64,000 bases of DNA. Origin: Schlegelella_A sp038231215 (lineage in GTDB: Bacteria > Pseudomonadota > Gammaproteobacteria > Burkholderiales > Burkholderiaceae_C). The notes beneath the pieces are model-generated. The model saw nothing but the letters and a program-made list of their open reading frames with translations, made no database searches and was not told the origin of the DNA. The DNA is taken from NCBI GenBank assembly GCA_038231215.1, contig JBBRLS010000014.1:1-64000 (forward strand), given 5' to 3'. Below are positions 34,808 through 43,199 of the stretch, one piece after another; the first letter of the stretch is position 1, and each line of letters opens with the position of its first letter. Position numbers and translations under genes: made by a program.

Positions 34808-35353
34808 ATGTCAGTTCTCAGTGTTCATGCTCCGCGCGGCGCCGCTTCGACGGCCTCGCTGCCCCGCTTCGCGAGCGCCGCGGACGAGGCCGACGGCTCG
34901 GTGCGCTGGCTCATGAAGCGCAACTGCTCGGTGGCGCCGCGCCAGCTCATGGCCGTTTACCTGAGCCTTTGCCTGCTGGCGCTGGCGATCGGCGTCTTCT
35001 TCTGGATGCGCGGTGCGCCGCTGGTGCTGCCCTTTGCCGGCGCCGAACTGGTTGCCTTCGGGATCGCACTCCTGGTCTATGCGCGCCACGCTACCGACCG
35101 CGAAAGCATGGTGCTCAGCCCCGGTCGATTCACGGTCGAGTGCACGCTGGGTCGTAGCACCGAGCGGGTCGAATTCGCGCCCGCGTGGGTCCGCGTCGAG
35201 CCGCAGCGCGGCGACGGCTCGCTGATCGAACTCTCGGGCGAAGGCCGGCGCGCCGCCGTTGGCCGCTTCGTGCGACCCGAGTTGCGCCGCGCCCTGGCCG
35301 ACGAATTGCGTGCGGCCTTGCGTCGCTCGTGCGGCGCGGCTGCGGCGCCATGA
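34808..35353 (+). CDS. DUF2244 integral membrane protein
   Basis: The product is 181 residues. After an N-terminal soluble stretch it has WLMKRNCSVAPRQLMAVYLS, the conserved DUF2244 entry, two transmembrane helices (about 50-92, LLALAIGVFFWMRGAPLVL, then VAFGIALLVYARHATDRESM) and a small beta domain. This family regularly sits directly before ctaC/coxB in Burkholderiales and may help oxidase assembly, but its role is not established. A candidate -10 (TAAAAT, 34689-34694) lies about 115 bases upstream. Confidence 0.85.
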   Translation: MSVLSVHAPRGAASTASLPRFASAADEADGSVRWLMKRNCSVAPRQLMAVYLSLCLLALAIGVFFWMRGAPLVLPFAGAELVAFGIALLVYARHATDRESMVLSPGRFTVECTLGRSTERVEFAPAWVRVEPQRGDGSLIELSGEGRRAAVGRFVRPELRRALADELRAALRRSCGAAAAP

Positions 35354-35390
35354 AATTCAGACGATTTGGGAAAACGTGGCACCACAGATA

Positions 35391-36560
35391 ATGACGATGC
35401 GATCACTTTGGCACCTTGCGATCCTGCGGCTTGCCTTGACCTTGGGGGCCGTGATGGCGTTTCCGGCCTGGGCCGTCAACGATCTCAGGGGCGGCCCGGC
35501 GGTCAATCAGTACAACCTGCATCCGCCGGCCTCGGCCGTCGCCTACGACCAGCAGTGGCTGCACAACTTCATGCTCGTCATCTGCACGGTGATCTTCATC
35601 GCCGTGTTCGGCGTCATGTTCTATTCGATTTTCATGCACCGCCGCTCGAAGGGCGCGAAGGCTGCCAACTTCCACGAGAGCACGACGGTCGAGATCGCCT
35701 GGACCATCGTGCCTTTCGTCATCGTCATCCTGATGGCGCTGCCGGCCACGCGTGTCGTCGTGGCGATGAAGGACACGAGCTCGGCCGACCTGACCGTCAA
35801 GGTCACCGGCATCCAGTGGAAGTGGGGCTACGACTATCTGAAGGGCGAGGGCGAGGGGATCGGCTTCCTCTCGACGCTCGATCCGGTGCAGCGCGAGATG
35901 TCGAACTCGGGCAAGCCGGAGGGCGACGACTACCTGCTGCGCGTCGACAACCCGCTGGTCGTGCCGGTCGACAAGAAGATCCGCCTGATCACGACCGCCA
36001 ACGACGTCATCCACGCCTTCTACGTCCCTTCGCTGGGCGTGCAGGAATCGGCGATTCCCGGCTTCGTGCGCGACGCCTGGTTCCGCGCTGACCATACCGG
36101 CAGCTACTACGGCCAGTGCTCGCAGCTCTGCGGCAAGGAGCACTCGTACATGCCGATCCACGTCAAGGTGGTTTCGCAACAGGCCTACACGGCCTGGGTC
36201 GACGGTGAGAAGAAGAAGGCTGCTGCCCAGGGCGACGATCCGAGCAAGGTCTGGGACCTGGCCGGGCTGCAAGCGCGTGGCGAGGCCGTCTACACCGCGA
36301 ACTGCCAGGTTTGCCATCAGTCGAACGGCAAGGGCGGCGGCGCCATCAAGGCGCTCGACGGCTCGGCTACGGTGCTCGACACCGACAAGACGAAGCAGAT
36401 CCACGTCCTGCTGAACGGCCAGAACAACGGCGCGATGCCCGCGTGGAAGCAGCTCAGCGACACCGAGATCGCGGCGGTCGTAACCTACACCAAGAACCAC
36501 TGGTCGAACGCCACCGGGCAAGTCGTGCAGCCGACCGACGTCGCGGCAGCGCGCAAGTGA
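35391..36560 (+). CDS. coxB: Cytochrome c oxidase subunit II with fused cytochrome c domain
   Basis: The product is 389 residues, far longer than a plain subunit II. A signal peptide (residues 1-27), two transmembrane helices and a cupredoxin domain are followed by a C-terminal haem c domain. CuA ligands are visible: Cys243, Cys247, His251 and Met254 in GQCSQLCGKEHSYM. The haem c motif is Cys305-x-x-Cys308-His309 (CQVCH), with an axial Met likely in NNGAMPAWKQ. The enzyme oxidises cytochrome c at the periplasmic face; the fusion places it in the caa3-like group. It is followed 26 bases later by coxA. Confidence 0.95.
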   Translation: MTMRSLWHLAILRLALTLGAVMAFPAWAVNDLRGGPAVNQYNLHPPASAVAYDQQWLHNFMLVICTVIFIAVFGVMFYSIFMHRRSKGAKAANFHESTTVEIAWTIVPFVIVILMALPATRVVVAMKDTSSADLTVKVTGIQWKWGYDYLKGEGEGIGFLSTLDPVQREMSNSGKPEGDDYLLRVDNPLVVPVDKKIRLITTANDVIHAFYVPSLGVQESAIPGFVRDAWFRADHTGSYYGQCSQLCGKEHSYMPIHVKVVSQQAYTAWVDGEKKKAAAQGDDPSKVWDLAGLQARGEAVYTANCQVCHQSNGKGGGAIKALDGSATVLDTDKTKQIHVLLNGQNNGAMPAWKQLSDTEIAAVVTYTKNHWSNATGQVVQPTDVAAARK

Positions 36561-36586
36561 CACGAAATTCGACAAGGACCCAGTAA

Positions 36587-38287
36587 ATGAGTGCAGTACT
36601 CGGACAAGACGGCGGAACCCACGGGATCGTCGGCGGCCACGCCCACGACGATCACCATGATCACGACCACGGCGCGCCGCACGGCTGGCGCCGTTGGGTC
36701 TACGCGACCAACCACAAGGACATCGGCACGATGTACCTGGTGTTCGCCTTCACGATGTTCATGATCGGAGGCGTGCTCGCGCTGGTGATCCGCGCCGAGC
36801 TGTTCCAGCCTGGCCTGCAGTTCGTCAACCCGCAGCTCTTCAACCAGCTGACGACCATGCACGGGCTGATCATGGTGTTCGGCGCGATCATGCCGGCCTT
36901 CGTCGGCTTCGCGAACTGGATGATCCCGCTGCAGATCGGCGCGCCCGACATGGCCTTCGCGCGCATGAACAACCTGAGCTTCTGGCTGCTCATCCCGGCC
37001 GCCGTGATGATCGTCAGCTCGTTCTTCATGCCGGGCGGCGCACCTGCCGCCGGCTGGACGCTCTATGCGCCGCTGACACTGCAGATGGGCCCCTCGATGG
37101 ACGCCGGCATCTTTGCCCTGCACATCCTCGGCGCGAGCTCGATCATGGGCTCGATCAACATCGTCGTCACCGTGCTCAACATGCGCGCGCCGGGCATGAC
37201 GCTGATGAAGATGCCGCTGTTCGCCTGGACTTGGCTGATCACCGCCTACCTGCTGATCGCGGTGATGCCGGTGCTCGCCGGCGCGATCACGATGACGCTC
37301 ACGGACCGCCACTTCGGCACCAGCTTCTTCAACCCGGCCGGCGGCGGCGATCCGGTGATGTACCAGCACATCTTCTGGTTCTTCGGCCACCCCGAGGTCT
37401 ACATCATGATCCTGCCGGCCTTCGGCATCATCAGCGCCATCATCCCGGCGTTTGCGCGCAAGCGCCTGTTCGGCTACACCTCGATGGTCTACGCTACGGC
37501 CTCGATCGCGATTCTGTCGTTCATCGTCTGGGCGCACCACATGTTCACGCAGGGCATGCCGGTCACCGGCCAGCTCTTCTTCATGTACGCGACGATGCTG
37601 ATCGCGGTGCCGACCGGCGTGAAGATCTTCAACTGGATCGCCACCATGTGGCGCGGCTCGATGACCTTCGAGACGCCGATGCTCTGGGCCGTCGGCTTCA
37701 TCTTCGTCTTCACGATGGGCGGCTTCACCGGCCTGATCCTGGCGATGGCGCCGATCGACATCCAGCTTCACGACACCTACTACGTCGTCGCCCACTTCCA
37801 CTACGTGCTTGTCGCCGGGTCGCTGTTCGCGATGTTCGGCGGCGTCTACTACTGGGGTCCGAAGTGGACGGGCGTGATGTACAGCGAGACGCGCGGCAAG
37901 ATCCACTTCTGGGCCTCGCTGATTTTCTTCAACGTGACCTTCTTCCCGATGCACTTCCTCGGGCTCGCCGGCATGCCGCGCCGCTACGCCGACTACCCGA
38001 TGCAGTTCACCGACTTCAACATGGTGGCGACGATCGGCGCGTTCGGCTTCGGCCTTTCGCAGGTGTACTTCCTGTTCTTCGTCGTCATCCCGATGATGCG
38101 CGGCAAGGGCGCACCGGCGCCGCAGCAGCCGTGGGATGGCGCCGAGGGGCTGGAGTGGGAGATCCCGTCGCCGGCGCCGTTCCATACCTTTGAGACGCCG
38201 CCCCGGCTCAACGCCGCAGGAACCAAGATCCTCGGCTATGGCGCACCGGGCCAGGCCGACGCATCGGCAGCGGGCGCACACGCCTGA
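36587..38287 (+). CDS. coxA: Cytochrome c oxidase subunit I (CtaD/CoxA)
   Basis: The product is 566 residues with 12 transmembrane helices. It holds haem a, haem a3 and CuB, and pumps protons. Diagnostic segments: TTMHGLIMVFGAIMPAF (haem a His), WFFGHPEVYIMILPAFG (CuB His cross-linked to Tyr), WAHHMFTQGM (CuB His pair), and HFHYVLVAGS (haem ligands). A His/Asp-rich N-terminus (HAHDDHHDHDHG) is a feature of this group and may bind metal. It is preceded by AAGGACC before the ATG. Confidence 0.98.
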   Translation: MSAVLGQDGGTHGIVGGHAHDDHHDHDHGAPHGWRRWVYATNHKDIGTMYLVFAFTMFMIGGVLALVIRAELFQPGLQFVNPQLFNQLTTMHGLIMVFGAIMPAFVGFANWMIPLQIGAPDMAFARMNNLSFWLLIPAAVMIVSSFFMPGGAPAAGWTLYAPLTLQMGPSMDAGIFALHILGASSIMGSINIVVTVLNMRAPGMTLMKMPLFAWTWLITAYLLIAVMPVLAGAITMTLTDRHFGTSFFNPAGGGDPVMYQHIFWFFGHPEVYIMILPAFGIISAIIPAFARKRLFGYTSMVYATASIAILSFIVWAHHMFTQGMPVTGQLFFMYATMLIAVPTGVKIFNWIATMWRGSMTFETPMLWAVGFIFVFTMGGFTGLILAMAPIDIQLHDTYYVVAHFHYVLVAGSLFAMFGGVYYWGPKWTGVMYSETRGKIHFWASLIFFNVTFFPMHFLGLAGMPRRYADYPMQFTDFNMVATIGAFGFGLSQVYFLFFVVIPMMRGKGAPAPQQPWDGAEGLEWEIPSPAPFHTFETPPRLNAAGTKILGYGAPGQADASAAGAHA

Positions 38288-38298
38288 GGGCGACGACG

Positions 38299-38412
38299 AT
38301 GACCGGCAACCGTCAACGCAAGTCGAACTTGAAGCTGGGGCTCATCCTCGCCTCGATCGCGGTCGCATTCTTCGTCGGCTTCGTCGCCAAGGCGGCGCTG
38401 TTCGGAATCTGA
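38299..38412 (+). CDS. 37-residue oxidase-associated small membrane protein
   Basis: The sequence begins MTGNRQRKSNLKLGLILASI and continues as a single transmembrane helix ending ALFGI. It starts 11 bases after coxA and ends 4 bases before ctaG. A basic N-terminus followed by one helix is the pattern of the small 'cytochrome oxidase small assembly protein' found between ctaD and ctaG in betaproteobacteria. No direct function is known. It is easily missed because of its size. Confidence 0.8.
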   Translation: MTGNRQRKSNLKLGLILASIAVAFFVGFVAKAALFGI

Positions 38413-38416
38413 CGAC

Positions 38417-39037
38417 ATGAAGGCCTCGCGCGCGCGCGCCCTGTTCGTCGACAACCGCCGCATGGTCGGCAAGCTGCTCGTCATCACGCTGCTGATGTTC
38501 GCCTTCGGCTATGCGCTGGTGCCGATCTACAAGTCGGTTTGCAGCGCGCTCGGCATCAACGTGCTGTCGCTGTCCGAGCTGCAGACCGGCGCCGGGCCGA
38601 CCGCGCCGGTCAACGGCCAGGTCGACTTGGCGCGCACCGTGACGATCGAGTTCGACGCCAACGCCCGCGGCCCGTGGGACTTCAAGCCCGAGCAGGCGTC
38701 GATCGACGTCCATCCGGGTCAGGTCACGACGGTCATGTATTCGTTCCGCAACCGGCAGAACCGGGCGATGGCAGTGCAGGCAATTCCGAGCTACGCGCCA
38801 AACGTGGCGATGTCGCATTTCAACAAGCTCGAGTGTTTCTGCTTCGCCGAGCACGTGCTTCAAGCGGGCGAGTCGAAACGCTGGCCGGTGGTCTTCGTCG
38901 TCGACTCCAAGCTGCCAAAGGACGTGAAGACGATCACCTTGTCGTACACCTTCTTCGAGGTCGGCGGCAAGGTGCCGGCCGAGCCGGCGCAGGCGGCGCG
39001 CGCCGACCTGCCGGCACGCGCAGGAGCGAGTTCGTGA
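38417..39037 (+). CDS. ctaG: Cytochrome c oxidase assembly protein CtaG/Cox11
   Basis: The product is 206 residues with one N-terminal transmembrane helix (LLVITLLMFAFGYALVPIYK) and a periplasmic immunoglobulin-like copper domain. The copper cysteines are in the CFCF motif (Cys140 and Cys142), with another conserved Cys near the membrane (KSVCSALG). It delivers copper to the CuB site of subunit I. Its stop overlaps the GTG of the DUF2970 gene. Confidence 0.96.
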   Translation: MKASRARALFVDNRRMVGKLLVITLLMFAFGYALVPIYKSVCSALGINVLSLSELQTGAGPTAPVNGQVDLARTVTIEFDANARGPWDFKPEQASIDVHPGQVTTVMYSFRNRQNRAMAVQAIPSYAPNVAMSHFNKLECFCFAEHVLQAGESKRWPVVFVVDSKLPKDVKTITLSYTFFEVGGKVPAEPAQAARADLPARAGASS

Positions 39038-39279
39038 GCCAGCCCGGCGTGCCCGACGTCGAGGAGAAGGCGCCGCGCCGCAAGGGCTCGCTGCTGCGCA
39101 CGCTGAGCGCGGTCGGCTGGTCGTTCTTCGGCGTGCGCAAATCGCGCGATCTGGAGCTCGACGTGGCGCAGCTCAATCCGTTGCATGTGGTGATCGCAGG
39201 CGTGGTCGTCGCCGGGCTGTTCGTCGGATTGCTCATCGTGCTCGTCAACTGGGTCATCGCCAGCGGTGTCGCCGGATGA
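39034..39279 (+). CDS. DUF2970 small membrane protein
   Basis: The product is 81 residues from GTG at 39034, overlapping the ctaG stop by 4 bases. The family pattern is visible: LLRTLSAVGWSFFGVRKSRD, then PLHVVIAGVVVAGLFVGLLI as a single C-terminal transmembrane helix. It is regularly found between ctaG and coxC in this order. The function is unknown, probably oxidase assembly or stability. Confidence 0.88.
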   Translation: MSQPGVPDVEEKAPRRKGSLLRTLSAVGWSFFGVRKSRDLELDVAQLNPLHVVIAGVVVAGLFVGLLIVLVNWVIASGVAG

Positions 39280-39313
39280 AACCATCGTTTCGAAATTCGC
39301 AGGAGATCAAGCC

Positions 39314-40195
39314 ATGTCGGCAGTGACGCCGGGCGCAGCGCCCTACTACTTCGTTCCGGCGCCTTCGCGTCACCCGGCTTCGCTGGCGTTCGGGCTGCTC
39401 CTCGTCATTTTCGGCGCCAGCCAGTGGATCAACGGCGTCGACTGGGGCCGCTGGGTCGTGCTCGCCGGCTTTGCCACCTGGGCCTTCGTGCTGCAACAGT
39501 GGTTCCGCCAGGCGATCTCGGAGAGCGAGAGCGGCCAGTACAACAAGCTCGTCGACGTCTCCTTCCGCTGGAGCATGAGCTGGTTCATCTTCTCGGAGGT
39601 GATGTTTTTCAGCGCCTTCTTCGGCGCCCTCTACTGGGTTCGCCTGCACGCGCTGCCCAACCTCGGCAGCATCGAGAACGCCCTGCTCTGGCCCGACTTC
39701 AAGTCGGTGTGGCCGAGCGTCGCGCCCGGCTACACCGGATCGCCCGGCGGCATCGTCGACGCGTTCGCGACCATGGGTCCATGGCCAATCCCGACCATCA
39801 ATACGGCGATCCTGCTGTCGTCGGGCGTGACGGTGACGATCGCGCACCACGCCTTGGTCGCCAACCATCGCGCCCGTGCCATCGTCTTCATGTGGTTCAC
39901 GGTGCTGCTCGGCGTGACTTTCCTGGGCTTCCAGGCGTACGAGTACACGCATGCGTACAGCGAGCTGAACCTCAAGCTCAGCTCGGGCGCCTACGGCTCG
40001 ACGTTCTTCATGCTGACCGGCTTCCACGGCTTCCACGTGTTCGTCGGCATGCTGATGTTGCTCTTCATCACGATTCGCATCATGCGCGGCCACTTCACGC
40101 CGGATCGTCATTTCGGCTTCGAAGGCGCGGCCTGGTACTGGCATTTCGTCGACGTCGTCTGGCTCGGCCTCTACGTCGTCGTCTACTGGCTCTAG
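39314..40195 (+). CDS. coxC: Cytochrome c oxidase subunit III (CtaE/CoxC)
   Basis: The product is 293 residues with seven transmembrane helices. It begins YYFVPAPSRHPASLAFGLLL. WFIFSEVMFFSAFFGALYW carries the conserved acidic residue involved in proton handling. FHGFHVFVGMLMLLFITIRI and EGAAWYWHFVDVVWLGLY end the protein. AGGAG at 39301-39305 precedes the ATG at a good distance. A dispersed repeat lies directly after the stop. Confidence 0.97.
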   Translation: MSAVTPGAAPYYFVPAPSRHPASLAFGLLLVIFGASQWINGVDWGRWVVLAGFATWAFVLQQWFRQAISESESGQYNKLVDVSFRWSMSWFIFSEVMFFSAFFGALYWVRLHALPNLGSIENALLWPDFKSVWPSVAPGYTGSPGGIVDAFATMGPWPIPTINTAILLSSGVTVTIAHHALVANHRARAIVFMWFTVLLGVTFLGFQAYEYTHAYSELNLKLSSGAYGSTFFMLTGFHGFHVFVGMLMLLFITIRIMRGHFTPDRHFGFEGAAWYWHFVDVVWLGLYVVVYWL

Positions 40196-40198
40196 GGA

Positions 40199-40263
40199 GC
40201 CACCACGCTCACGTTGTTCGCTGCCCCCCGAGGCGGCGCGGGATCGTCTTGGGGCGGCCCGGC
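40199..40263. repeat. Dispersed intergenic repeat, copy 2
   Basis: Same element as 11918-11983: ACGCTCAC, TTCGCTGCCCCCCG and CTTGGGGCGGCCCGGCG in order, with substitutions in the middle. Part of the hairpin is preserved by paired changes (GCCCCC, CGA, GGCGGC). It lies between the convergent ends of coxC and the DUF2909 gene. Confidence 0.8.
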
Positions 40264-40280
40264 GTCGGTCCCGGTCGCCG

Positions 40281-40499
40281 CTAGCGCGCGAACGGGATGC
40301 CGGTCGGGTGGATCCAGCCCAGCCGCCATGCAACCAGGATGCACAGGAAGAGCGCCACCGACACGGCGACGCGCACCGCGAGGGCGCGCATCATGCGTCC
40401 GCTCCTCGATGCACCGTCGCCACCGCGGATCATGAAGACGCCGGCAAATATCAGGGCGCCGAGGATGATGGCGAAAGCCACGAAGGCGAGCAGGTTCAT
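40281..40499 (-). CDS. Twin-transmembrane DUF2909 protein, antisense within the cox cluster
   Basis: The product is 72 residues: one helix at 4-24 (LAFVAFAIILGALIFAGVFM), a Gly/Ser/Arg turn and a second helix at about 43-62 (VAVSVALFLCILVAWRLGWI). This matches the small DUF2909 or twin-transmembrane family found between coxC and surf1 in Burkholderiales, encoded on the opposite strand as here. The function is unknown. It is divergent from surf1, with 51 bases between the starts. Confidence 0.85.
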   Translation of the reverse strand: MNLLAFVAFAIILGALIFAGVFMIRGGDGASRSGRMMRALAVRVAVSVALFLCILVAWRLGWIHPTGIPFAR

Positions 40500-40550
40500 G
40501 ACTACGGATTATCGGCGCGCAGGCCATGCGGCGCTTGCGCGCGGCATCGC

Positions 40551-41336
40551 GTGAACGGAGCTGGCGAGCCGCGCTCCGACGAGTCGCAGGCGATTCGCCC
40601 CCGCGCACCCTGGCGCGAGGCGATCGTCCTCCTCGCCGCGCTGGCCGGCGTCGCGCTGGCACTGCGCCTGGGTGTCTGGCAGCTCGACCGGGCTTCGCAG
40701 AAGCTCGCGTTGCAAGCCTCGCTGGAAGCTCGCGCCGGCGAGCCGCCGCTGGTCGGCCTGGCCCTGGCGCGACGCGCCGGCGACGTGCCGGGCCAAGTGT
40801 TCCGGCATGTTCGGCTCACTGGTCGCTGGGTCACAGAGCACACGGTCTTCCTCGACAACCGGCAAATGGACGGCAAGGTCGGCTTTTTCGTCGTCACGCC
40901 GCTGCGGCTCGAAGATTCGCGCGAAGCGGTGCTCGTGCAGCGCGGCTGGGTCGCGCGTCACTTCGACCAGCGCACGGTCCTGCCGACGATCGTCACATCG
41001 CCAGGCCGCGTCGAGGTCGAGGGCAGTGTGGCCTTGGCGCCGTCGCGGATGTTCGAGTTCAGCGCTGCCGCGAGCGGGCCGATCCGGCAGAATATTGATT
41101 TATCGCCGTTCGCTCTCGAAGCGGGGCTGGCTTTGCTGCCGCTGGCGGTGATCGAGCGAAGCACCGAAACGAATTCCCACGACGGCCTCGAGCGGCACTG
41201 GCCGCCGCCCGCGACCGACGTGCAAAAGCACTACGGCTATGCCTTCCAGTGGTTTGCCATCGGCGCAGTGATCGCCTTCCTTTATGTCTGGTTCCGAATC
41301 GTCCGCCCCCGCCAACGCCGTCGTCGCACTCCCTGA
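40551..41336 (+). CDS. SURF1 family cytochrome oxidase biogenesis protein
   Basis: The product is 261 residues from GTG at 40551. Two terminal transmembrane helices flank a periplasmic domain: N-terminal AIVLLAALAGVALALRLGVWQLDRA, and C-terminal YAFQWFAIGAVIAFLYVWF. Conserved parts are VFLDNRQMDGKVGFFVVTPL, VLVQRGWV and HYGYAFQWFAI. SURF1 helps insert haem a into subunit I. The 3' end overlaps the following gene by 53 bases. Confidence 0.93.
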   Translation: MNGAGEPRSDESQAIRPRAPWREAIVLLAALAGVALALRLGVWQLDRASQKLALQASLEARAGEPPLVGLALARRAGDVPGQVFRHVRLTGRWVTEHTVFLDNRQMDGKVGFFVVTPLRLEDSREAVLVQRGWVARHFDQRTVLPTIVTSPGRVEVEGSVALAPSRMFEFSAAASGPIRQNIDLSPFALEAGLALLPLAVIERSTETNSHDGLERHWPPPATDVQKHYGYAFQWFAIGAVIAFLYVWFRIVRPRQRRRRTP

Positions 41337-42033
41337 AGCAGCGACGCTGCTGAACTTCAGCGTCCATTCGCTACCTTCGCCCGAGGTCGTTGCACACGAC
41401 GCGCGACGCACGAAGCAAGGACGCTGGCAGATGCTGGCCATCCTGCTCGTCTGCGCTGCGCCCGTCGTCGCCTCCTACCTCGCCTACCTCGGCTTCCGGC
41501 CGAAGGCGCAAACCAACTACAGCGAGCTGATCGCGCCGCCGCGCCCCTTGTCGGCGACGCTGCCGCTCGCAGACCTGGGCGGCGCCGCAGTGTCACCACT
41601 GTCGCTGCGCGGCCAGTGGCTGCTCGTCGTCGTCTCCGGCGGCGCCTGCGACGCGGCCTGCGAGCGCCATCTGTGGCTGCAGCGTCAACTGCACGAATCG
41701 CTGGGCCGCGAAAAGGATCGCGTCGACAAGCTCTGGCTCATCGTCGACGATGCCCGGCCGCGCGACGCCACGCTCGCCGCCATCGGTGCCGACTCTGCTG
41801 GCGCGAAGACGCCCGGGCTGACACCGGCAACGGTGTTGCGCGCGACCCGCGTACCGCTCGCTGCGTGGCTGGCGCCTGGCGCGGGGCACGCCCTCGAAGA
41901 CCATCTCTACATCGTCGATCCGCAGGGCGACTGGATGATGCGCGCGCCGCCCGACGCCGAACCGGCGAAGCTGAAGCGCGACATCGAAAAGCTCCTGCGC
42001 GCCTCGGCGGGATGGGATCGGCCGGGCCGATGA
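41284..42033 (+). CDS. Membrane-anchored Sco/thioredoxin-like protein with CxxxC
   Basis: The product is 249 residues. A soluble N-terminus (LLNFSVHSLPSPE) precedes one transmembrane helix (about 50-70, MLAILLVCAAPVVASYLAYL) and a periplasmic domain laid out like Sco: WLLVVVSGGACDAACERH has Cys122 and Cys126 where Sco has CPxxC, and EDHLYIVDPQGDWMM supplies a His where Sco has its third copper ligand. It lacks the proline next to the cysteines. Homologues are often mislabelled as oxidase subunit I. It may be a copper or thiol factor for the oxidase. The start overlaps surf1; an internal ATG (41431) at the helix is the alternative. Confidence 0.78.
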   Translation: MSGSESSAPANAVVALPEAATLLNFSVHSLPSPEVVAHDARRTKQGRWQMLAILLVCAAPVVASYLAYLGFRPKAQTNYSELIAPPRPLSATLPLADLGGAAVSPLSLRGQWLLVVVSGGACDAACERHLWLQRQLHESLGREKDRVDKLWLIVDDARPRDATLAAIGADSAGAKTPGLTPATVLRATRVPLAAWLAPGAGHALEDHLYIVDPQGDWMMRAPPDAEPAKLKRDIEKLLRASAGWDRPGR

Positions 42034-43187
42034 ACGCCGCTGCACCGCCGTCTTACGACCTGGCGCCGCTGTTCGCCATTGCCGCCGTCGGACTCGCCCT
42101 CGCGCTCGGCCCGCTCGCCTGGTTCTGGCTGCGCCGGCGGCATGCGGCGCCAGCGGCACGACTGCGCGCTTTTGCGTTGCTCACACTCTTTCTGAGCTTC
42201 GATCTAGTCCTGCTCGGCGCCTTCACGCGGCTCAGCGACTCGGGCCTCGGCTGCCCCGACTGGCCGGGCTGCTACGGCCACGCCAGCCCGAGCGGCGCCA
42301 GCGAGCACATCGCCCGGGCCGAAGCGGCGGTGCCGACCGGCGCGGTCACGCACGACAAGGCCTGGATCGAGATGGCACATCGCTACTCGGCGACGGCGAT
42401 CGGCGTCCTCGTCGTCGCCCTGACAGCGTTGGTGGTCGTCGAGGTGAGGCGTCGCCGCGTCCGCATCTCGCCGGCGTGGGCTTTCGCGACCTTGCTCTGG
42501 GTCATCGCGCAGGGCGCGTTCGGCGCACTCACCGTGACGATGAAGCTCTACCCCGCCATCGTCACCCTGCATTTGCTCGGCGGGCTCGGCCTGCTCGCCT
42601 TGCTGGCGATCCAGGCCGAGGTCTACGAGCCGCGCACGTTCGCGCTGTCGATTCCCTTGCGGCGCGCCCTGGTCACGGTCGCCGTCCTTTCGGTCGTGCA
42701 GATCGCACTCGGCGGCTGGGTCAGCACCAACTACGCGGTGCTGGCCTGCAGCGAGTTTCCGGCCTGCCAGGGCTCGTGGTGGCCGGACATGAATTTCGCG
42801 GCCGGCTTCGAGCTGCTGCGCCCGCTCGGCGTCGACGCATCGGGCGCCTATCTGCCCTTCTCGGCCCTGACCGCCATTCATGTCGCGCATCGCATCGGCG
42901 CCTTCGTCGTCTTGCCCGCGCTCGTCGCATTGGCGTGGCGACTGGCGGCGCGCGGCGGTGGCGAGGCGAGGCCGTGGGCCTGGGCGCTGGCCGGCATCGC
43001 CGCATGGCAGACGGCGAGTGGCCTCGGCAACGTGCTGCTCGGCTGGCCGCTCGTCGCTGCGGTGGCGCACACCGCCGGCAGCGCCGCGCTCGTCGTGGTG
43101 CTGACCGTCCTGCTCGTGCGGTCGCGGTCCCCCGGGGCCAACGTGGCGACAGGCTGGCCGGCGAGTCGGGAACGACTGGCTTCGTAG
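42030..43187 (+). CDS. ctaA: Haem A synthase CtaA/COX15
   Basis: The product is 385 residues and oxidises the C8 methyl of haem O to make haem A. It has about eight transmembrane helices in two four-helix bundles with haem-binding His: IEMAHRYSATAIG, VTLHLLGGLG, AIHVAHRIGAF and AVAHTAGSAAL. The periplasmic loops contain cysteine pairs (GLGCPDWPGCYG; LACSEFPACQGSWWPDM) typical of the family. The ATG overlaps the stop of the preceding Sco-like gene (ATGA). Confidence 0.95.
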   Translation: MNAAAPPSYDLAPLFAIAAVGLALALGPLAWFWLRRRHAAPAARLRAFALLTLFLSFDLVLLGAFTRLSDSGLGCPDWPGCYGHASPSGASEHIARAEAAVPTGAVTHDKAWIEMAHRYSATAIGVLVVALTALVVVEVRRRRVRISPAWAFATLLWVIAQGAFGALTVTMKLYPAIVTLHLLGGLGLLALLAIQAEVYEPRTFALSIPLRRALVTVAVLSVVQIALGGWVSTNYAVLACSEFPACQGSWWPDMNFAAGFELLRPLGVDASGAYLPFSALTAIHVAHRIGAFVVLPALVALAWRLAARGGGEARPWAWALAGIAAWQTASGLGNVLLGWPLVAAVAHTAGSAALVVVLTVLLVRSRSPGANVATGWPASRERLAS

Positions 43188-43199
43188 AATCGAGGTCCC

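Noticed and set aside
40551..41336. Frameshift in surf1 suggested by the overlapping downstream gene
   Set aside because: Surf1 is complete to its C-terminal helix and the overlapping gene has its own family-like N-terminus, so the overlap appears genuine.
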